Positions 33,125 through 42,144 of a stretch of 64,000 nucleotides of DNA are shown here, one piece after another. The stretch lies in assembly GCF_003129465.1 (NCBI RefSeq), contig NZ_QFFF01000001.1, forward strand, positions 124,001 to 188,000, given 5' to 3'. The position numbers and the translations under genes were made by a program. Source of the DNA: Sphingosinicella humi. GTDB lineage: Bacteria > Pseudomonadota > Alphaproteobacteria > Sphingomonadales > Sphingomonadaceae. Position 1 is the first letter of the stretch, and the number at the start of each line of letters is the position of its first letter. Below the pieces are notes generated by a model. The model was not told where the DNA came from. It did not search any database and was given only the letters and a program-made list of their open reading frames with translations.

Positions 33125-34621
33125 ATGCGGAACATCGATCATTTCATCGGCGGCGCGGCCATCGCTTCGGGCGAACGGCAGGGCGACGTTTTCGATCCCA
33201 ACAATGGCGGCGTGCAGGCGAAGGTAGGCTTCGGCAGCGCAGTCGATCTCGACAAGGCGGTCCGGATCGCGCTGGATGCGCAGCATGGCTGGGCGGCGAC
33301 CAACCCGCAGCGCCGCGCCCGCGTGATGTTCAAGTTCAAGGAACTGGTCGAGAAGAATATCGAGGAGCTCGCTCTCCTTCTCTCCTCCGAGCACGGCAAG
33401 GTCATCGCCGATGCGCGCGGCGACGTGCAGCGCGGCCTCGACGTGATCGAGTTCGCCTGCGGCATCCCCCACGCCCTCAAGGGCGAATATACGCAGGGCG
33501 CCGGCCCCGGCATCGACGTCTATTCGATGCGGCAGCCTCTGGGCGTGGTCGCCGGCATCACCCCGTTCAACTTCCCCGCGATGATCCCGATGTGGATGTT
33601 CGGTGTCGCCATCGCGGTCGGCAACGCCTTCATCCTGAAGCCCTCCGAGCGCGATCCTTCCGTCCCCGTCCGCCTCGCCGAGCTGATGCTCGAGGCCGGC
33701 GCGCCCGAGGGCATCCTCCAGGTCGTCCATGGCGACAAGGAGATGGTCGACGCGATCCTCGACCATGACGACATCAAGGCGGTGAGCTTCGTCGGTTCCT
33801 CCGACATCGCCCATTATGTCTACAAGCGCGGCGTCGCCAACGGCAAGCGCGTCCAGGCGATGGGCGGCGCCAAGAACCACGGCATCGTCATGCCCGACGC
33901 CGATCTCGACCAGGTGGTCAACGACCTCTCCGGCGCCGCCTTCGGCTCGGCCGGCGAGCGCTGCATGGCCCTCCCCGTCGTCGTGCCGGTCGGCGAGAAG
34001 ACCGCGAACGAGCTGCGCGAGGCGCTCCTCCCGGCCATCGCCAAGCTGCGCGTCGGCGTCTCGACCGACCCTGAGGCGCATTACGGCCCCGTCGTGAACG
34101 CCGCCCACAAGCAGCGCATCGAGAATTACATCCAGATGGGCGTCGACGAAGGCGCCGAGCTGGTCGTCGACGGCCGCGGCTTCTCGCTCCAGGGGCATGA
34201 GAACGGCTTCTTCGTCGGCCCGACCCTGTTCGACCACGTCAAGCCGACGATGCAGTCCTACCAGGAGGAAATTTTCGGGCCCGTCCTCCAAATCGTGCGC
34301 GCCGACAGCTTCGAGGAGGCGCTGCGCCTTCCCTCGGACCACCAATATGGCAACGGCGTCGCCATCTTCACGCGCAACGGCCACGCCGCCCGCGAATTCG
34401 CCCACCGCGTGAATGTCGGCATGGTCGGCATCAACGTGCCGATCCCCGTGCCGGTCGCCTACCACAGCTTCGGCGGCTGGAAGCGCTCGGCCTTCGGCGA
34501 CATCAACCAGCACGGCATGGAAGGCGTCCGCTTCTGGACCAAGACGAAGACCATCACGCAGCGCTGGCCGGACGGCTCGGCAACGGGCGAAAACGCCTTC
34601 GTCATTCCGACCATGGGTTGA
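33125..34621 (+). CDS. mmsA: Methylmalonate-semialdehyde dehydrogenase (CoA-acylating)
   Basis: The 498-residue enzyme converts methylmalonate semialdehyde to propionyl-CoA and CO2, the last step of valine breakdown. It is an ALDH with GITPFNFPAMIPMWMFGVAI, FVGSSDIAHYVYK, catalytic Cys in SAGERCMALPVVVP and the family-typical AMGGAKNHGIVMPDAD. Absence of the usual ALDH catalytic Glu in this segment is normal for MmsA. It leads the valine gene set and follows the divergent lysR. Confidence 0.95.
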   Translation: MRNIDHFIGGAAIASGERQGDVFDPNNGGVQAKVGFGSAVDLDKAVRIALDAQHGWAATNPQRRARVMFKFKELVEKNIEELALLLSSEHGKVIADARGDVQRGLDVIEFACGIPHALKGEYTQGAGPGIDVYSMRQPLGVVAGITPFNFPAMIPMWMFGVAIAVGNAFILKPSERDPSVPVRLAELMLEAGAPEGILQVVHGDKEMVDAILDHDDIKAVSFVGSSDIAHYVYKRGVANGKRVQAMGGAKNHGIVMPDADLDQVVNDLSGAAFGSAGERCMALPVVVPVGEKTANELREALLPAIAKLRVGVSTDPEAHYGPVVNAAHKQRIENYIQMGVDEGAELVVDGRGFSLQGHENGFFVGPTLFDHVKPTMQSYQEEIFGPVLQIVRADSFEEALRLPSDHQYGNGVAIFTRNGHAAREFAHRVNVGMVGINVPIPVPVAYHSFGGWKRSAFGDINQHGMEGVRFWTKTKTITQRWPDGSATGENAFVIPTMG

Positions 34622-34628
34622 GACAGCC

Positions 34629-34764
34629 TCTCTCCCCTTGTGGGAGAGAGGTTGGAGAGAGGGGCGGCCGGCGTCTGCCGGCCAAGAGACTTTCTCTCAG
34701 AAGATTCTTTCAGCCGCAGACGCGGCTGGCCCCTCTCCCTACCCTCTCCCACAAGGGGAGAGGG
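34629..34764. repeat. Inverted repeat, family D (ctctccccttgtggg type)
   Basis: The left end CTCTCCCCTTGTGGGAGAG and right end CTCTCCCACAAGGGGAGAGG are inverted copies around a 95-bp centre that itself contains CCGGCGTCTGCCGG. It separates mmsA from the acyl-CoA dehydrogenase gene and reaches to 17 bp before its start. Confidence 0.85.
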
Positions 34765-34781
34765 GCTGATAGAGCGAAGTG

Positions 34782-35927
34782 ATGACCACCCAATTCGACC
34801 TTACCGACGAGCAGCGCCAGATCCAGGAGATGGCGCGGCAGTTCACCGCCGATGCGATCACGCCCCATGCGGCGGAGTGGGATGAGAAGCATATCTTCCC
34901 GCGCGACACGATCCGGGCCGCGGCCGAGCTCGGCTTCGGATCGATCTACGTATCTGAGGAGTCGGGCGGCATCGGCCTCGGGCGGCTCGAGGCTGCGCTG
35001 ATCATGGAGGCGATGGCCTATGGCTGCCCCTCCACCTCGGCCTTCATCTCGATCCACAATATGGCGAGCTGGATGATCGACCGGTTCGGATCGGCGGGGG
35101 TGAAGCAGAAGTATCTTCCCTCGATGGTGACGATGGAGCGGATCGGCTCCTATTGCCTCACCGAGCCCTCCTCGGGCTCCGACGCGGCGGCGCTCAAGAC
35201 CAAAGCGGTGAAGGAGGGCGACCATTATGTCGTCTCCGGCTCCAAAGCCTTCATCTCGGGCGGCGGCGAGAACGAAATCTACGTCACCATGGTCCGCACG
35301 GGCGAGGAAGGACCCAAGGGCATCTCCTGCCTCGTCATCGAGAAGGACCTGCCGGGCGTCAGCTTCGGCGCGCAGGAGAAGAAGCTCGGCTGGCATTCCC
35401 AGCCGACCGCCCAGGTCAACTTCGACGAGGTGAGAGTGCCGGTCGAAAACCTGGTCGGCGCCGAAGGTGAAGGCTTCCGAATCGCGATGATGGGTCTCGA
35501 CGGCGGCCGCCTCAACATCGGCGCCTGTTCTTTGGGCGGAGCGCAGCGCTGCCTCGACGAGGCGGTCTCCTACACCAAGGAGCGCAAGCAGTTCGGCACT
35601 GCCATCGCCGATTTCCAAGCGACGCAGTTCACCCTGGCGGACATGGAGACTGAGCTGCAGGCGGCGCGGACGCTGCTCTATGCCGCGGCGGTGAAGGTGA
35701 CCGCGAACGCGCCCGACAAGACCCGCTTCGCCGCCATGGCCAAGAGGCTTGCGACCGACACCGGCAGCAGCGTGGTCGACCGAGCGCTGCAATTGCATGG
35801 CGGCTATGGCTATTTGCAGGATTATCCGGTTGAACGCTTCTGGCGCGACCTTCGCGTCCATTCGATTCTGGAGGGGACCAACCAGATCATGCGAGTCATC
35901 ATCTCCCGCGACATGCTTCGCCAATGA
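34782..35927 (+). CDS. Acyl-CoA dehydrogenase (isobutyryl-CoA dehydrogenase by context)
   Basis: The 381-residue flavoprotein has the full ACAD layout: YCLTEPSSGSDAAALKTKA, RKQFGTAIADFQATQFTLAD, and the C-terminal LEGTNQIMRVIISRDML with the catalytic Glu region. Sequence alone does not set substrate, but its place after mmsA and before 3-hydroxyisobutyryl-CoA hydrolase points to isobutyryl-CoA. The ATG at 34782 is preferred; a GTG is one codon upstream. Its stop overlaps the next start by 4 bp (ATGA). Confidence 0.9.
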   Translation: MTTQFDLTDEQRQIQEMARQFTADAITPHAAEWDEKHIFPRDTIRAAAELGFGSIYVSEESGGIGLGRLEAALIMEAMAYGCPSTSAFISIHNMASWMIDRFGSAGVKQKYLPSMVTMERIGSYCLTEPSSGSDAAALKTKAVKEGDHYVVSGSKAFISGGGENEIYVTMVRTGEEGPKGISCLVIEKDLPGVSFGAQEKKLGWHSQPTAQVNFDEVRVPVENLVGAEGEGFRIAMMGLDGGRLNIGACSLGGAQRCLDEAVSYTKERKQFGTAIADFQATQFTLADMETELQAARTLLYAAAVKVTANAPDKTRFAAMAKRLATDTGSSVVDRALQLHGGYGYLQDYPVERFWRDLRVHSILEGTNQIMRVIISRDMLRQ

Positions 35928-36964
35928 GCGACGTCATCACTAACGTCGAAGGGTCGGTCGGACGGATTCGGCTGAACCGGCCCAAGGCGATCCACGCGCT
36001 TACGAAGGACATGTGCACGGCGATGATCGCCGCGCTCACCCAGTGGCGCGCGGACGAGAGCGTCAAGGCGGTGATGATCGACCATGCCGAAGGCCGCGGC
36101 TTCTGCGCGGGCGGCGATGTCCGCATGCTCGCCGAAAGCGGAGCCGTCGACGGCGCCGAGGCGCGCGCCTTCTTCCACGAGGAATATCGCCTCAACCACC
36201 TGCTCTTTACCTATGCCAAGCCGATCGTGGCGTTCATGGACGGCATCACCATGGGCGGCGGCGTCGGCATCTCGCAGCCGGCAAAGTATCGCGTTGCCAC
36301 CGAGAATACCCGCTTCGCCATGCCGGAGACGGCCATCGGACTCTTCCCCGACGTCGGCGGCGGCTGGTACCTCTCGCGCCTGCCTGGCCGCACCGGCCAG
36401 TTCCTCGCGCTCACCGGCGCACGGATGGACGGGGCGGAGTGCCGCTACCTTGGCCTTGCCACCCATTATGTGCTGCACGACGCGCTCGAGGACCTGAAGG
36501 CGCGGATCATCGACCATCCGGAGCGGATCGAAGGCGCGCTCGGCCAGGCGAGCAACACCGCGCCGGAGCCGCGCATCGCCGACAACCTGCTCCAGATCAA
36601 CAAGACGTTCGCGTCCGATCGGCTGGAAGAGATACTGAGCGCGCTGGAGAAAGACTCGTCCGACTGGGCGAGCACCGAACTTGCGACCTTGAGGACCAAG
36701 AGCCCTCAGGCCTGCAAAGTGTCGCTCCGGCTCCTCGCCGAGGGCGCGAGGATGCAGGATTTCGCCGACGAGATGCGGCAGGAATATGCGGTCGCCGCCA
36801 AGGTCGTGCAGCGGCCCGACTTCCTCGAAGGGGTCCGCGCGGTGCTGATCGACAAGGACAATGCGCCCAGTTGGAACCCCGCGACGCCCGACGGGGTCAC
36901 CGATCACATGATCGACACCATCTTCGCGCCCATGCCCGAAGGGGAAGAATGGACGCCGCTTTGA
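35924..36964 (+). CDS. 3-hydroxyisobutyryl-CoA hydrolase (crotonase family)
   Basis: The 346-residue protein is a crotonase-fold thioesterase, longer than hydratases (about 260 residues). Crotonase motifs are GRGFCAGGDVRMLAE, AFMDGITMGGGVGIS and AMPETAIGLFPDVGGGWYLS; the Glu and Asp in the last segment fit HIBYL-CoA hydrolase rather than a hydratase. It releases 3-hydroxyisobutyrate from its CoA ester in valine catabolism. It is coupled to the preceding gene by 4 bp. Confidence 0.9.
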   Translation: MSDVITNVEGSVGRIRLNRPKAIHALTKDMCTAMIAALTQWRADESVKAVMIDHAEGRGFCAGGDVRMLAESGAVDGAEARAFFHEEYRLNHLLFTYAKPIVAFMDGITMGGGVGISQPAKYRVATENTRFAMPETAIGLFPDVGGGWYLSRLPGRTGQFLALTGARMDGAECRYLGLATHYVLHDALEDLKARIIDHPERIEGALGQASNTAPEPRIADNLLQINKTFASDRLEEILSALEKDSSDWASTELATLRTKSPQACKVSLRLLAEGARMQDFADEMRQEYAVAAKVVQRPDFLEGVRAVLIDKDNAPSWNPATPDGVTDHMIDTIFAPMPEGEEWTPL

Positions 36965-36971
36965 CCCAACC

Positions 36972-37065
36972 CGTCATCCTGACGAAAGTCAGGATCCATG
37001 AACACCGCGCATCGCGAACCGAAAAGCACAATGTTCATGGATCCCGGATCAAGCCCGGGATGACG
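36972..37065. repeat. Palindromic repeat, family B
   Basis: It starts CGTCATCCTGACGAAAGTCAGG and ends GGATCAAGCCCGGGATGACG, with GATCCATGAACA and its complement inside. It lies in the gap between the hydrolase and hydratase genes of the valine set. Confidence 0.85.
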
Positions 37066-37085
37066 ATTTGAAAAGAGACGATGCA

Positions 37086-37859
37086 ATGAACTACGAGAAT
37101 ATCCTGGTCGAGCAGCGCGGCGCGGTGACGCTGATCACGCTTAACCGGCCGAAGGCGCTGAACGCGCTGAACACAGCGGTTCTGAAGGAGCTGATCGACG
37201 CCTTCGCCGCCTTTGACGCCGACGACAGCCAGCGCTGCGCCGTGCTGACCGGCAGCGAGAAGGCCTTTGCGGCGGGCGCCGACATCAAGGAAATGGAATC
37301 CCAAGGCTTCGCCAGCATGTATGCGTCCAACTTCTTCCAGGGCTGGGAGAAGGTGACGTCGACCCGCAAGCCGTGGATCGCGGCGGTGGCCGGCTATGCG
37401 CTCGGCGGCGGCTGCGAAGTCGCGATGATGGCCGACTTCATCATCGCCGGCGATAACGCCCAGTTCGGCCAGCCGGAGATCAAGCTCGGCGTCACCCCTG
37501 GCATGGGCGGGTCGCAGCGCCTCACGCTCGCGGTCGGCAAGGCCAAGGCGATGGAGATGTGCCTCACCGGCCGGATGATGGGCGCCGAGGAGGCGGAACG
37601 TTCCGGCCTGGTGGCGCGGGTGGTGCCGGCCGGCACGCTGATCGACGAAGCCATGAAGACGGCCGAGGCCATTGCTGCGATGGCGCCGCTCGCGGCGATG
37701 GCCACCAAGGAGCAGATCAACGCCGCCTTCGAAATGCCGCTGGCCCAGGGAATCGCCTATGAGCGGCGCCTGTTCCACGGCCTCTTCGGCACCGAGGACC
37801 AGAAGGAGGGCATGGCCGCCTTCGTCGGCAAGCGTGAGGCGGAGTGGAAGGGGCGTTAG
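37086..37859 (+). CDS. Enoyl-CoA hydratase
   Basis: The 257-residue crotonase-family protein has [38 protein letters not shown] with the first catalytic Glu region, and [20 protein letters not shown] with the second. This is close to mitochondrial-type short-chain enoyl-CoA hydratase. In this set it would hydrate methacrylyl-CoA to 3-hydroxyisobutyryl-CoA. The ATG at 37086 begins family homology; an ATG 18 bp upstream is possible. Confidence 0.92.
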   Translation: MNYENILVEQRGAVTLITLNRPKALNALNTAVLKELIDAFAAFDADDSQRCAVLTGSEKAFAAGADIKEMESQGFASMYASNFFQGWEKVTSTRKPWIAAVAGYALGGGCEVAMMADFIIAGDNAQFGQPEIKLGVTPGMGGSQRLTLAVGKAKAMEMCLTGRMMGAEEAERSGLVARVVPAGTLIDEAMKTAEAIAAMAPLAAMATKEQINAAFEMPLAQGIAYERRLFHGLFGTEDQKEGMAAFVGKREAEWKGR

Positions 37860-37876
37860 AGGGAAAACCCTGAGTC

Positions 37877-37953
37877 CGTTCGTCCCGAGCGAAGTCGAGG
37901 GGCGCTGGCAGGGACTAATCGCGGGCGCCCCTCGACTGCGCTCGGGACGAACG
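37877..37953. repeat. Palindromic repeat, family C
   Basis: CGTTCGTCCCGAGCGAAGTC and GACTGCGCTCGGGACGAACG form the arms. It is the partner of the copy at 3552-3628 and sits between the hydratase and mmsB. Confidence 0.88.
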
Positions 37954-37970
37954 ACACTGGAGACGGCAGA

Positions 37971-38909
37971 ATGGCACGGGTAGCATTTATCGGTCTCGGC
38001 AATATGGGCGGCGGCATGGCTGCGAACCTGGCGAAGGCGGGTCATGACGTCCGCGCCTTCGATCTGTCGCCCGAAGCACTGGAGCGGGCGAAGAAGGCCG
38101 GCTGCCTCCCCGCCGAGTCCACGGACGATGCCGTGGCCGAAGCCGAAGCGGTCGTGACCATGTTGCCGGCGGGCAAGCACGTCCGTGACGTCTATGAGAA
38201 CCACATCTTCGGCAAAGCGCCGCCTGCCGCCATTTTGATGGACTGCTCGACCATCGACGTCGCCACCGCCCGCGAGGTGATCGGGGACGCCCAGGCCAAG
38301 GGCTATAGGATGGTCGACGCGCCCGTCTCCGGCGGCATCGCCGCGGCCGAGGCCGGCACGCTGACCTTCATGGTGGGCGGCACCGAGGAAGCCTTCAACC
38401 GCGCCGAGCCTTTCCTCGATATCATGGGCAAGGCGGTGATCCACGCCGGGGGTGCCGGTGCGGGACAGGCGGCCAAGATCTGCAACAACATGCTCTTGGG
38501 CGCCTCGATGATCGCGACCTGCGAGACGTTCGTGCTGGCCCAGAAGCTGGGGCTCGACCCCAAGACCTTCTTCGACATTTCCAGCCAGGCTTCGGGCCAG
38601 AACTGGTCGATGACCAGTTATTGCCCCGTCCCCGGCGTGGGCCCCGAAACGCCCGCCGATCGCGATTATAATGGCGGCTTCGCGGCGGCGCTGATGCTGA
38701 AGGACCTGCGCCTCGCCATGGAGGCCGCGCGCAGCGTCGACAGCTATACGCCGATGGGCGCCTATGCCGAGGAGCTCTACACCCGCTTCGCCGAGAAACT
38801 GGGCGGATCGGGCAAGGATTTCTCGGCGATCATAAAAATGATCGACGACAGCTGGAAGGCCGAAGGCGCCCCGCCTCCTCCGCCACCGGGCGTGCAGCTG
38901 AACGGCTGA
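37971..38909 (+). CDS. mmsB: 3-hydroxyisobutyrate dehydrogenase
   Basis: The 312-residue enzyme oxidises 3-hydroxyisobutyrate to methylmalonate semialdehyde with NAD+. It has the Rossmann motif FIGLGNMGGGMAANL at residues 5-19, the substrate motif DAPVSGGIAAAEAGTLTF, and the catalytic Lys in GQAAKICNNMLLG. It ends with an extra proline-rich tail (EGAPPPPPPGVQLNG) beyond the usual end near DFSAII. It closes the valine set. Confidence 0.93.
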   Translation: MARVAFIGLGNMGGGMAANLAKAGHDVRAFDLSPEALERAKKAGCLPAESTDDAVAEAEAVVTMLPAGKHVRDVYENHIFGKAPPAAILMDCSTIDVATAREVIGDAQAKGYRMVDAPVSGGIAAAEAGTLTFMVGGTEEAFNRAEPFLDIMGKAVIHAGGAGAGQAAKICNNMLLGASMIATCETFVLAQKLGLDPKTFFDISSQASGQNWSMTSYCPVPGVGPETPADRDYNGGFAAALMLKDLRLAMEAARSVDSYTPMGAYAEELYTRFAEKLGGSGKDFSAIIKMIDDSWKAEGAPPPPPPGVQLNG

Positions 38910-38910
38910 C

Positions 38911-40377
38911 TCAGCGCGCCAACGTTGCGGCCATCGCCTTCTTCCAACCGTCGAGCCGTCGCTCCCGCGTCTTGAGGTCCAGCCGCGGATCGAAGCGTTC
39001 GACGGCGCCGCGCATGGCCGCAGCTTGTTCAAGGCCGGGGAAGAGGCCGCAACCGACGCCGGCGAGCATTGCGGCGCCCAAAGCGGTCGTCTCGACGAAG
39101 GCCGGACGTTCGACGCGGAGGTTCAGCATGTCTGCCAGATCCTGCGCCAGCCAGTCGTTAGCGACCATGCCGCCGTCCACCTTCAAGCATTCCCAGGCCG
39201 CGCCGTCGGCGGCGAAGGCGGTCATCAAGTCGTGGGTCTGGTGCGCCATCGCCTCCAGCGCCGCGCGGACGATGTGAGCGCGGCCGGTGGCGAAGCTGAG
39301 GCCGGAGATGGCGGCGCGGGCGGACGGCTCCCAATAAGGCGCGCCGAGGCCCGCCAAGGCGGGCACGATATAGGCACCGCCATTGTCGGGAACCGAGCGG
39401 GCGAGCGCCTCGCTTTCGGCGGCCGAGCCAAGCAGCCCGACGTCGTCGCGCAGCCACTGGATCAAGCTGCCGGCGACGAAGACCGAGCCCTCGAGCGCAT
39501 AAGTGCGCGCGCCGCCCAATTGCCAGGCGACGGTGGCGAGCAGGCGGTGATGCGAAAGCGGCCGCTCCGCGCCGGTATGGGTGAGCACGAAGGCGCCGGT
39601 GCCGTAGGTCGCCTTGGTGTCCCCCGGAGCGAGGCAGGCCTGGCCGATCGCCGCGGCCTGCTGATCCCCGGCCATGCCGCAGATCGGGATGGGAGCGCCG
39701 AACAGGGTCGTGTCCCCGAAGCGACCCGCGCAGTCGACGATCTCCGGCAGCGAGCCTTCCGGCACGTTGAACAGGCCAAGCAGCTCCTCGTCCCAGCGGC
39801 CGGTGGCGATGTCCATCAGCGCCGTCCGCGAAGCGTTGGTGGCATCCGAGATGTGGAGGCCGCCGGTGAGGCGGAAGATGAGCCAGCTTTCGATCGTGCC
39901 GACGAGCAGCTCGCCGCCCGCGTCGCGAAGCTGCGGCCAATTCTCCATCGCCCAGGCGATCTTGCTCGCGCTGAAATAAGGATCGAGGAGCAGGCCGGTG
40001 CATTGCTGCAGTGCTTCCTCATGTCCCGCTTCCTTGAGCGATCGGCAGAAATCGGCGGTGCGACGATCCTGCCAGACGATGGCGGGGGCGAGCGCCCGTC
40101 CCGTCCGCCGGGACCAGAAGACGATCGTCTCGCGCTGATTGGTGATGCCGATCGCCGCGACCCGCTCCGCGCCGCCCGCTTTGGCCACCATCGCCCGGGC
40201 GCATGCCAGCGTCCGGTCCCAGATTTCCTCGGCATCATGCTCGACGAGCCCCGGCTCCGGATAATGCTGCGTAAGCTCGCGCTGCTCGCAGCCAAGGCAG
40301 GCGCCGTCCGGCGCGAACAGCATGGCGCGAGTGCTGGTCGTGCCCGCGTCCATGACGAGCAGCGATGCGTCGACCAT
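38911..40377 (-). CDS. glpK: Glycerol kinase
   Basis: The 488-residue FGGY-family kinase phosphorylates glycerol to glycerol 3-phosphate. It starts VMDAGTTSTRAMLFAPDG (phosphate loop), with ITNQRETIVFWSRRTGRAL, WQDRRTADFCRSL, and GMAGDQQAAAIGQACLAPGD followed by TYGTGAFVLTHTG. LKVDGGMVANDWLAQ holds the C-terminal ATP site. The ATG at 40377 matches the family start. It is divergent from glpD across a palindromic repeat and 1 bp from convergent mmsB. Confidence 0.95.
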   Translation of the reverse strand: MVDASLLVMDAGTTSTRAMLFAPDGACLGCEQRELTQHYPEPGLVEHDAEEIWDRTLACARAMVAKAGGAERVAAIGITNQRETIVFWSRRTGRALAPAIVWQDRRTADFCRSLKEAGHEEALQQCTGLLLDPYFSASKIAWAMENWPQLRDAGGELLVGTIESWLIFRLTGGLHISDATNASRTALMDIATGRWDEELLGLFNVPEGSLPEIVDCAGRFGDTTLFGAPIPICGMAGDQQAAAIGQACLAPGDTKATYGTGAFVLTHTGAERPLSHHRLLATVAWQLGGARTYALEGSVFVAGSLIQWLRDDVGLLGSAAESEALARSVPDNGGAYIVPALAGLGAPYWEPSARAAISGLSFATGRAHIVRAALEAMAHQTHDLMTAFAADGAAWECLKVDGGMVANDWLAQDLADMLNLRVERPAFVETTALGAAMLAGVGCGLFPGLEQAAAMRGAVERFDPRLDLKTRERRLDGWKKAMAATLAR

Positions 40378-40390
40378 CCGTGCCCCTCCT

Positions 40391-40472
40391 CGATCGCCCC
40401 GGCGAAGGCCGGGGTCCTTTCGGCTTTGCTGGCATGAAGCCGGCATGGATACCAGCATCGGCTGGAATGACG
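40391..40472. repeat. Degenerate palindromic repeat, family B, between glpK and glpD
   Basis: GCCCCGGCGAAGGCCGGGGTCC is an internal hairpin on the left, and CAGCATCGGCTGGAATGACG is the right end. It occupies most of the divergent promoter region of glpK and glpD. Confidence 0.7.
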
Positions 40473-40484
40473 TAGAGAACAGCG

Positions 40485-41924
40485 ATGGAAAGCTTCGATC
40501 TCCTCATCATCGGCGGCGGCATCAACGGCACGGCGATCGCGCGCGATGCCTCGATCCGGGGCGCGACGGTGCTGCTGGTCGAGAAGGACGATCTCGCCCA
40601 GCATACCAGCTCCGCCTCCTCGAAGCTCATCCACGGCGGCCTGCGTTACCTCGAATATGGCGAGTTCCGCCTTGTGCGGGAGGCGCTGAAGGAGCGGGAG
40701 ATACTGCTCCGCACCGCCCCCCATATCGTGAGGCCACTCTCTTTCGTGTTGCCGCATGCCGGGGGAACGCGGCCTTGGTGGATGGTGCGCGCCGGGCTCT
40801 TGCTCTATCGGCTCCTCGCCTGGGGGAGCAGTCTTCCCAGTGTCGCCCGCGGCGATTATCGCGCGCCCTTGAAGCCGGAGATGCGCGATCGCGTCGCGCT
40901 ATATTCGGACGCGCTGGTGGACGATTCTCGCCTCGTCGTGCTGAACGCCGTGGATGCGGCCGAACGCGGCGCCGAGATCGCCACGCGAACGGAGTTGCTG
41001 TCCGCCGAGCGAGTGGGAGACGTCTGGCATGCCCAACTGTCCGGCCAGCGGACGGTGTCCGCGAAGGCGATCGTCAACGCCGCCGGACCCTGGGTGGCGG
41101 ATGTGCTGGGCGGCCGCCTCAGCGAGGACAGCCGGAGCCGAGCGCGGCTCATCAAGGGCAGCCATATCGTCGTGCCGGCGATGTGGGAGGGCGAGCAAGC
41201 CTATATCCTGCAACAGCCCGACGGCCGCGTCGTCTTCGCCATTCCCTATGAGGGGCAATTCACGCTGATCGGCACCACGGAAGTGCCGGTCTCATCGCCC
41301 GACGAGGCGACGATCACCGCGCAGGAGTCCGACTATCTCTGCGCCGCCGCCAATCGCTATTTCGAGCGGCAGCTGACGCCTGGCGAGATCGTGTGGAGCT
41401 ATTCGGGAGTCCGATCCCTCTACGACGACGGCGAGACCGATCCCAAGGCCGTGACCCGCGACTACCGGCTGGAGCTCGACGACGATCCGGGCGCCGCGCT
41501 TCTCTCCGTCTTCGGCGGCAAGATCACGACCGCCCGCGCCCTTGCCGCCGAGGCGCTCGATCGGCTTGGGATCGAAGGGCGGAAATCGACGGGCTGGTCG
41601 GCGTTGCCCGGCGGCGACATCTACCCGGCTTTCAACGATTATCTCATCTCTCTGTCGGAGTGGATGCCCCAGCCCCTCGTCGGGCGCCTCGCCCGGTCCT
41701 ACGGCACCCGCATCAAACAGGTCGTCGGCGACGCCCTATTGCTCAAAACGCTGGGCCGGCATTTCGGCGCGGGGCTTTACGAGGCGGAGGTCCGCTACCT
41801 CGTCAGGCACGAATTCGCCCGCACGGCCGAGGACATTCTCTGGCGGCGAACCAAGCTCGGCCTCCACATGAGCGAGGCAGAGTGCAAGGCGCTATCCAGC
41901 TACCTACGCCAGGTTTCCCGCTAA
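40485..41924 (+). CDS. glpD: Aerobic glycerol-3-phosphate dehydrogenase
   Basis: The 479-residue FAD enzyme oxidises glycerol 3-phosphate to dihydroxyacetone phosphate at the membrane and feeds quinones. It has the FAD-binding LLIIGGGINGTAIARDASIR, SSASSKLIHGGLRYLEYGEF, TRTE/VNAAGPWVADVLGG-type core segments, and the late GTTEVPVSSPDEA and FGGKITTARALA. With glpK it makes a complete entry route for glycerol. Its stop overlaps that of the small opposite-strand gene. Confidence 0.95.
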   Translation: MESFDLLIIGGGINGTAIARDASIRGATVLLVEKDDLAQHTSSASSKLIHGGLRYLEYGEFRLVREALKEREILLRTAPHIVRPLSFVLPHAGGTRPWWMVRAGLLLYRLLAWGSSLPSVARGDYRAPLKPEMRDRVALYSDALVDDSRLVVLNAVDAAERGAEIATRTELLSAERVGDVWHAQLSGQRTVSAKAIVNAAGPWVADVLGGRLSEDSRSRARLIKGSHIVVPAMWEGEQAYILQQPDGRVVFAIPYEGQFTLIGTTEVPVSSPDEATITAQESDYLCAAANRYFERQLTPGEIVWSYSGVRSLYDDGETDPKAVTRDYRLELDDDPGAALLSVFGGKITTARALAAEALDRLGIEGRKSTGWSALPGGDIYPAFNDYLISLSEWMPQPLVGRLARSYGTRIKQVVGDALLLKTLGRHFGAGLYEAEVRYLVRHEFARTAEDILWRRTKLGLHMSEAECKALSSYLRQVSR

Positions 41925-42058
41925 GGTCCTTCGTGGAGCGGATCGGTGCCCGGTGGAGGCACCTTGTCCATTGCGCGCCGGTTCTCTTCGCCCTCGCGGG
42001 CGATCTCCTCTTCATGCTTGGAACGCTCCTTCGCGCGCTCCTTTTCTCGCTCGTCCAT
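41921..42058 (-). CDS. Small charged protein, 45 residues
   Basis: The peptide is rich in Glu, Arg and Lys (MDEREKERAKERSKHEEEIA) and ends KVPPPGTDPLHEGP. The first 30 residues would form a continuous charged helix. AGGAG lies 8 bp upstream of the ATG at 42058, which supports translation from there rather than from the ATG at 42073. It is convergent with glpD, overlapping by 4 bp. Function is unknown. Confidence 0.6.
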   Translation of the reverse strand: MDEREKERAKERSKHEEEIAREGEENRRAMDKVPPPGTDPLHEGP

Positions 42059-42144
42059 GGCCGTTCTCCTCATCGTTGAAACGCCCTGCCGTGCGCTTCT
42101 ATCCGCCTCAGGAACGTATCCGCCCCGAAACGGTTGGAACAAAC

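Noticed and set aside
33125-38909. Valine genes as a transferred island
   Set aside because: Base composition and codon style match the surroundings and there is no integrase, tRNA or transposase.
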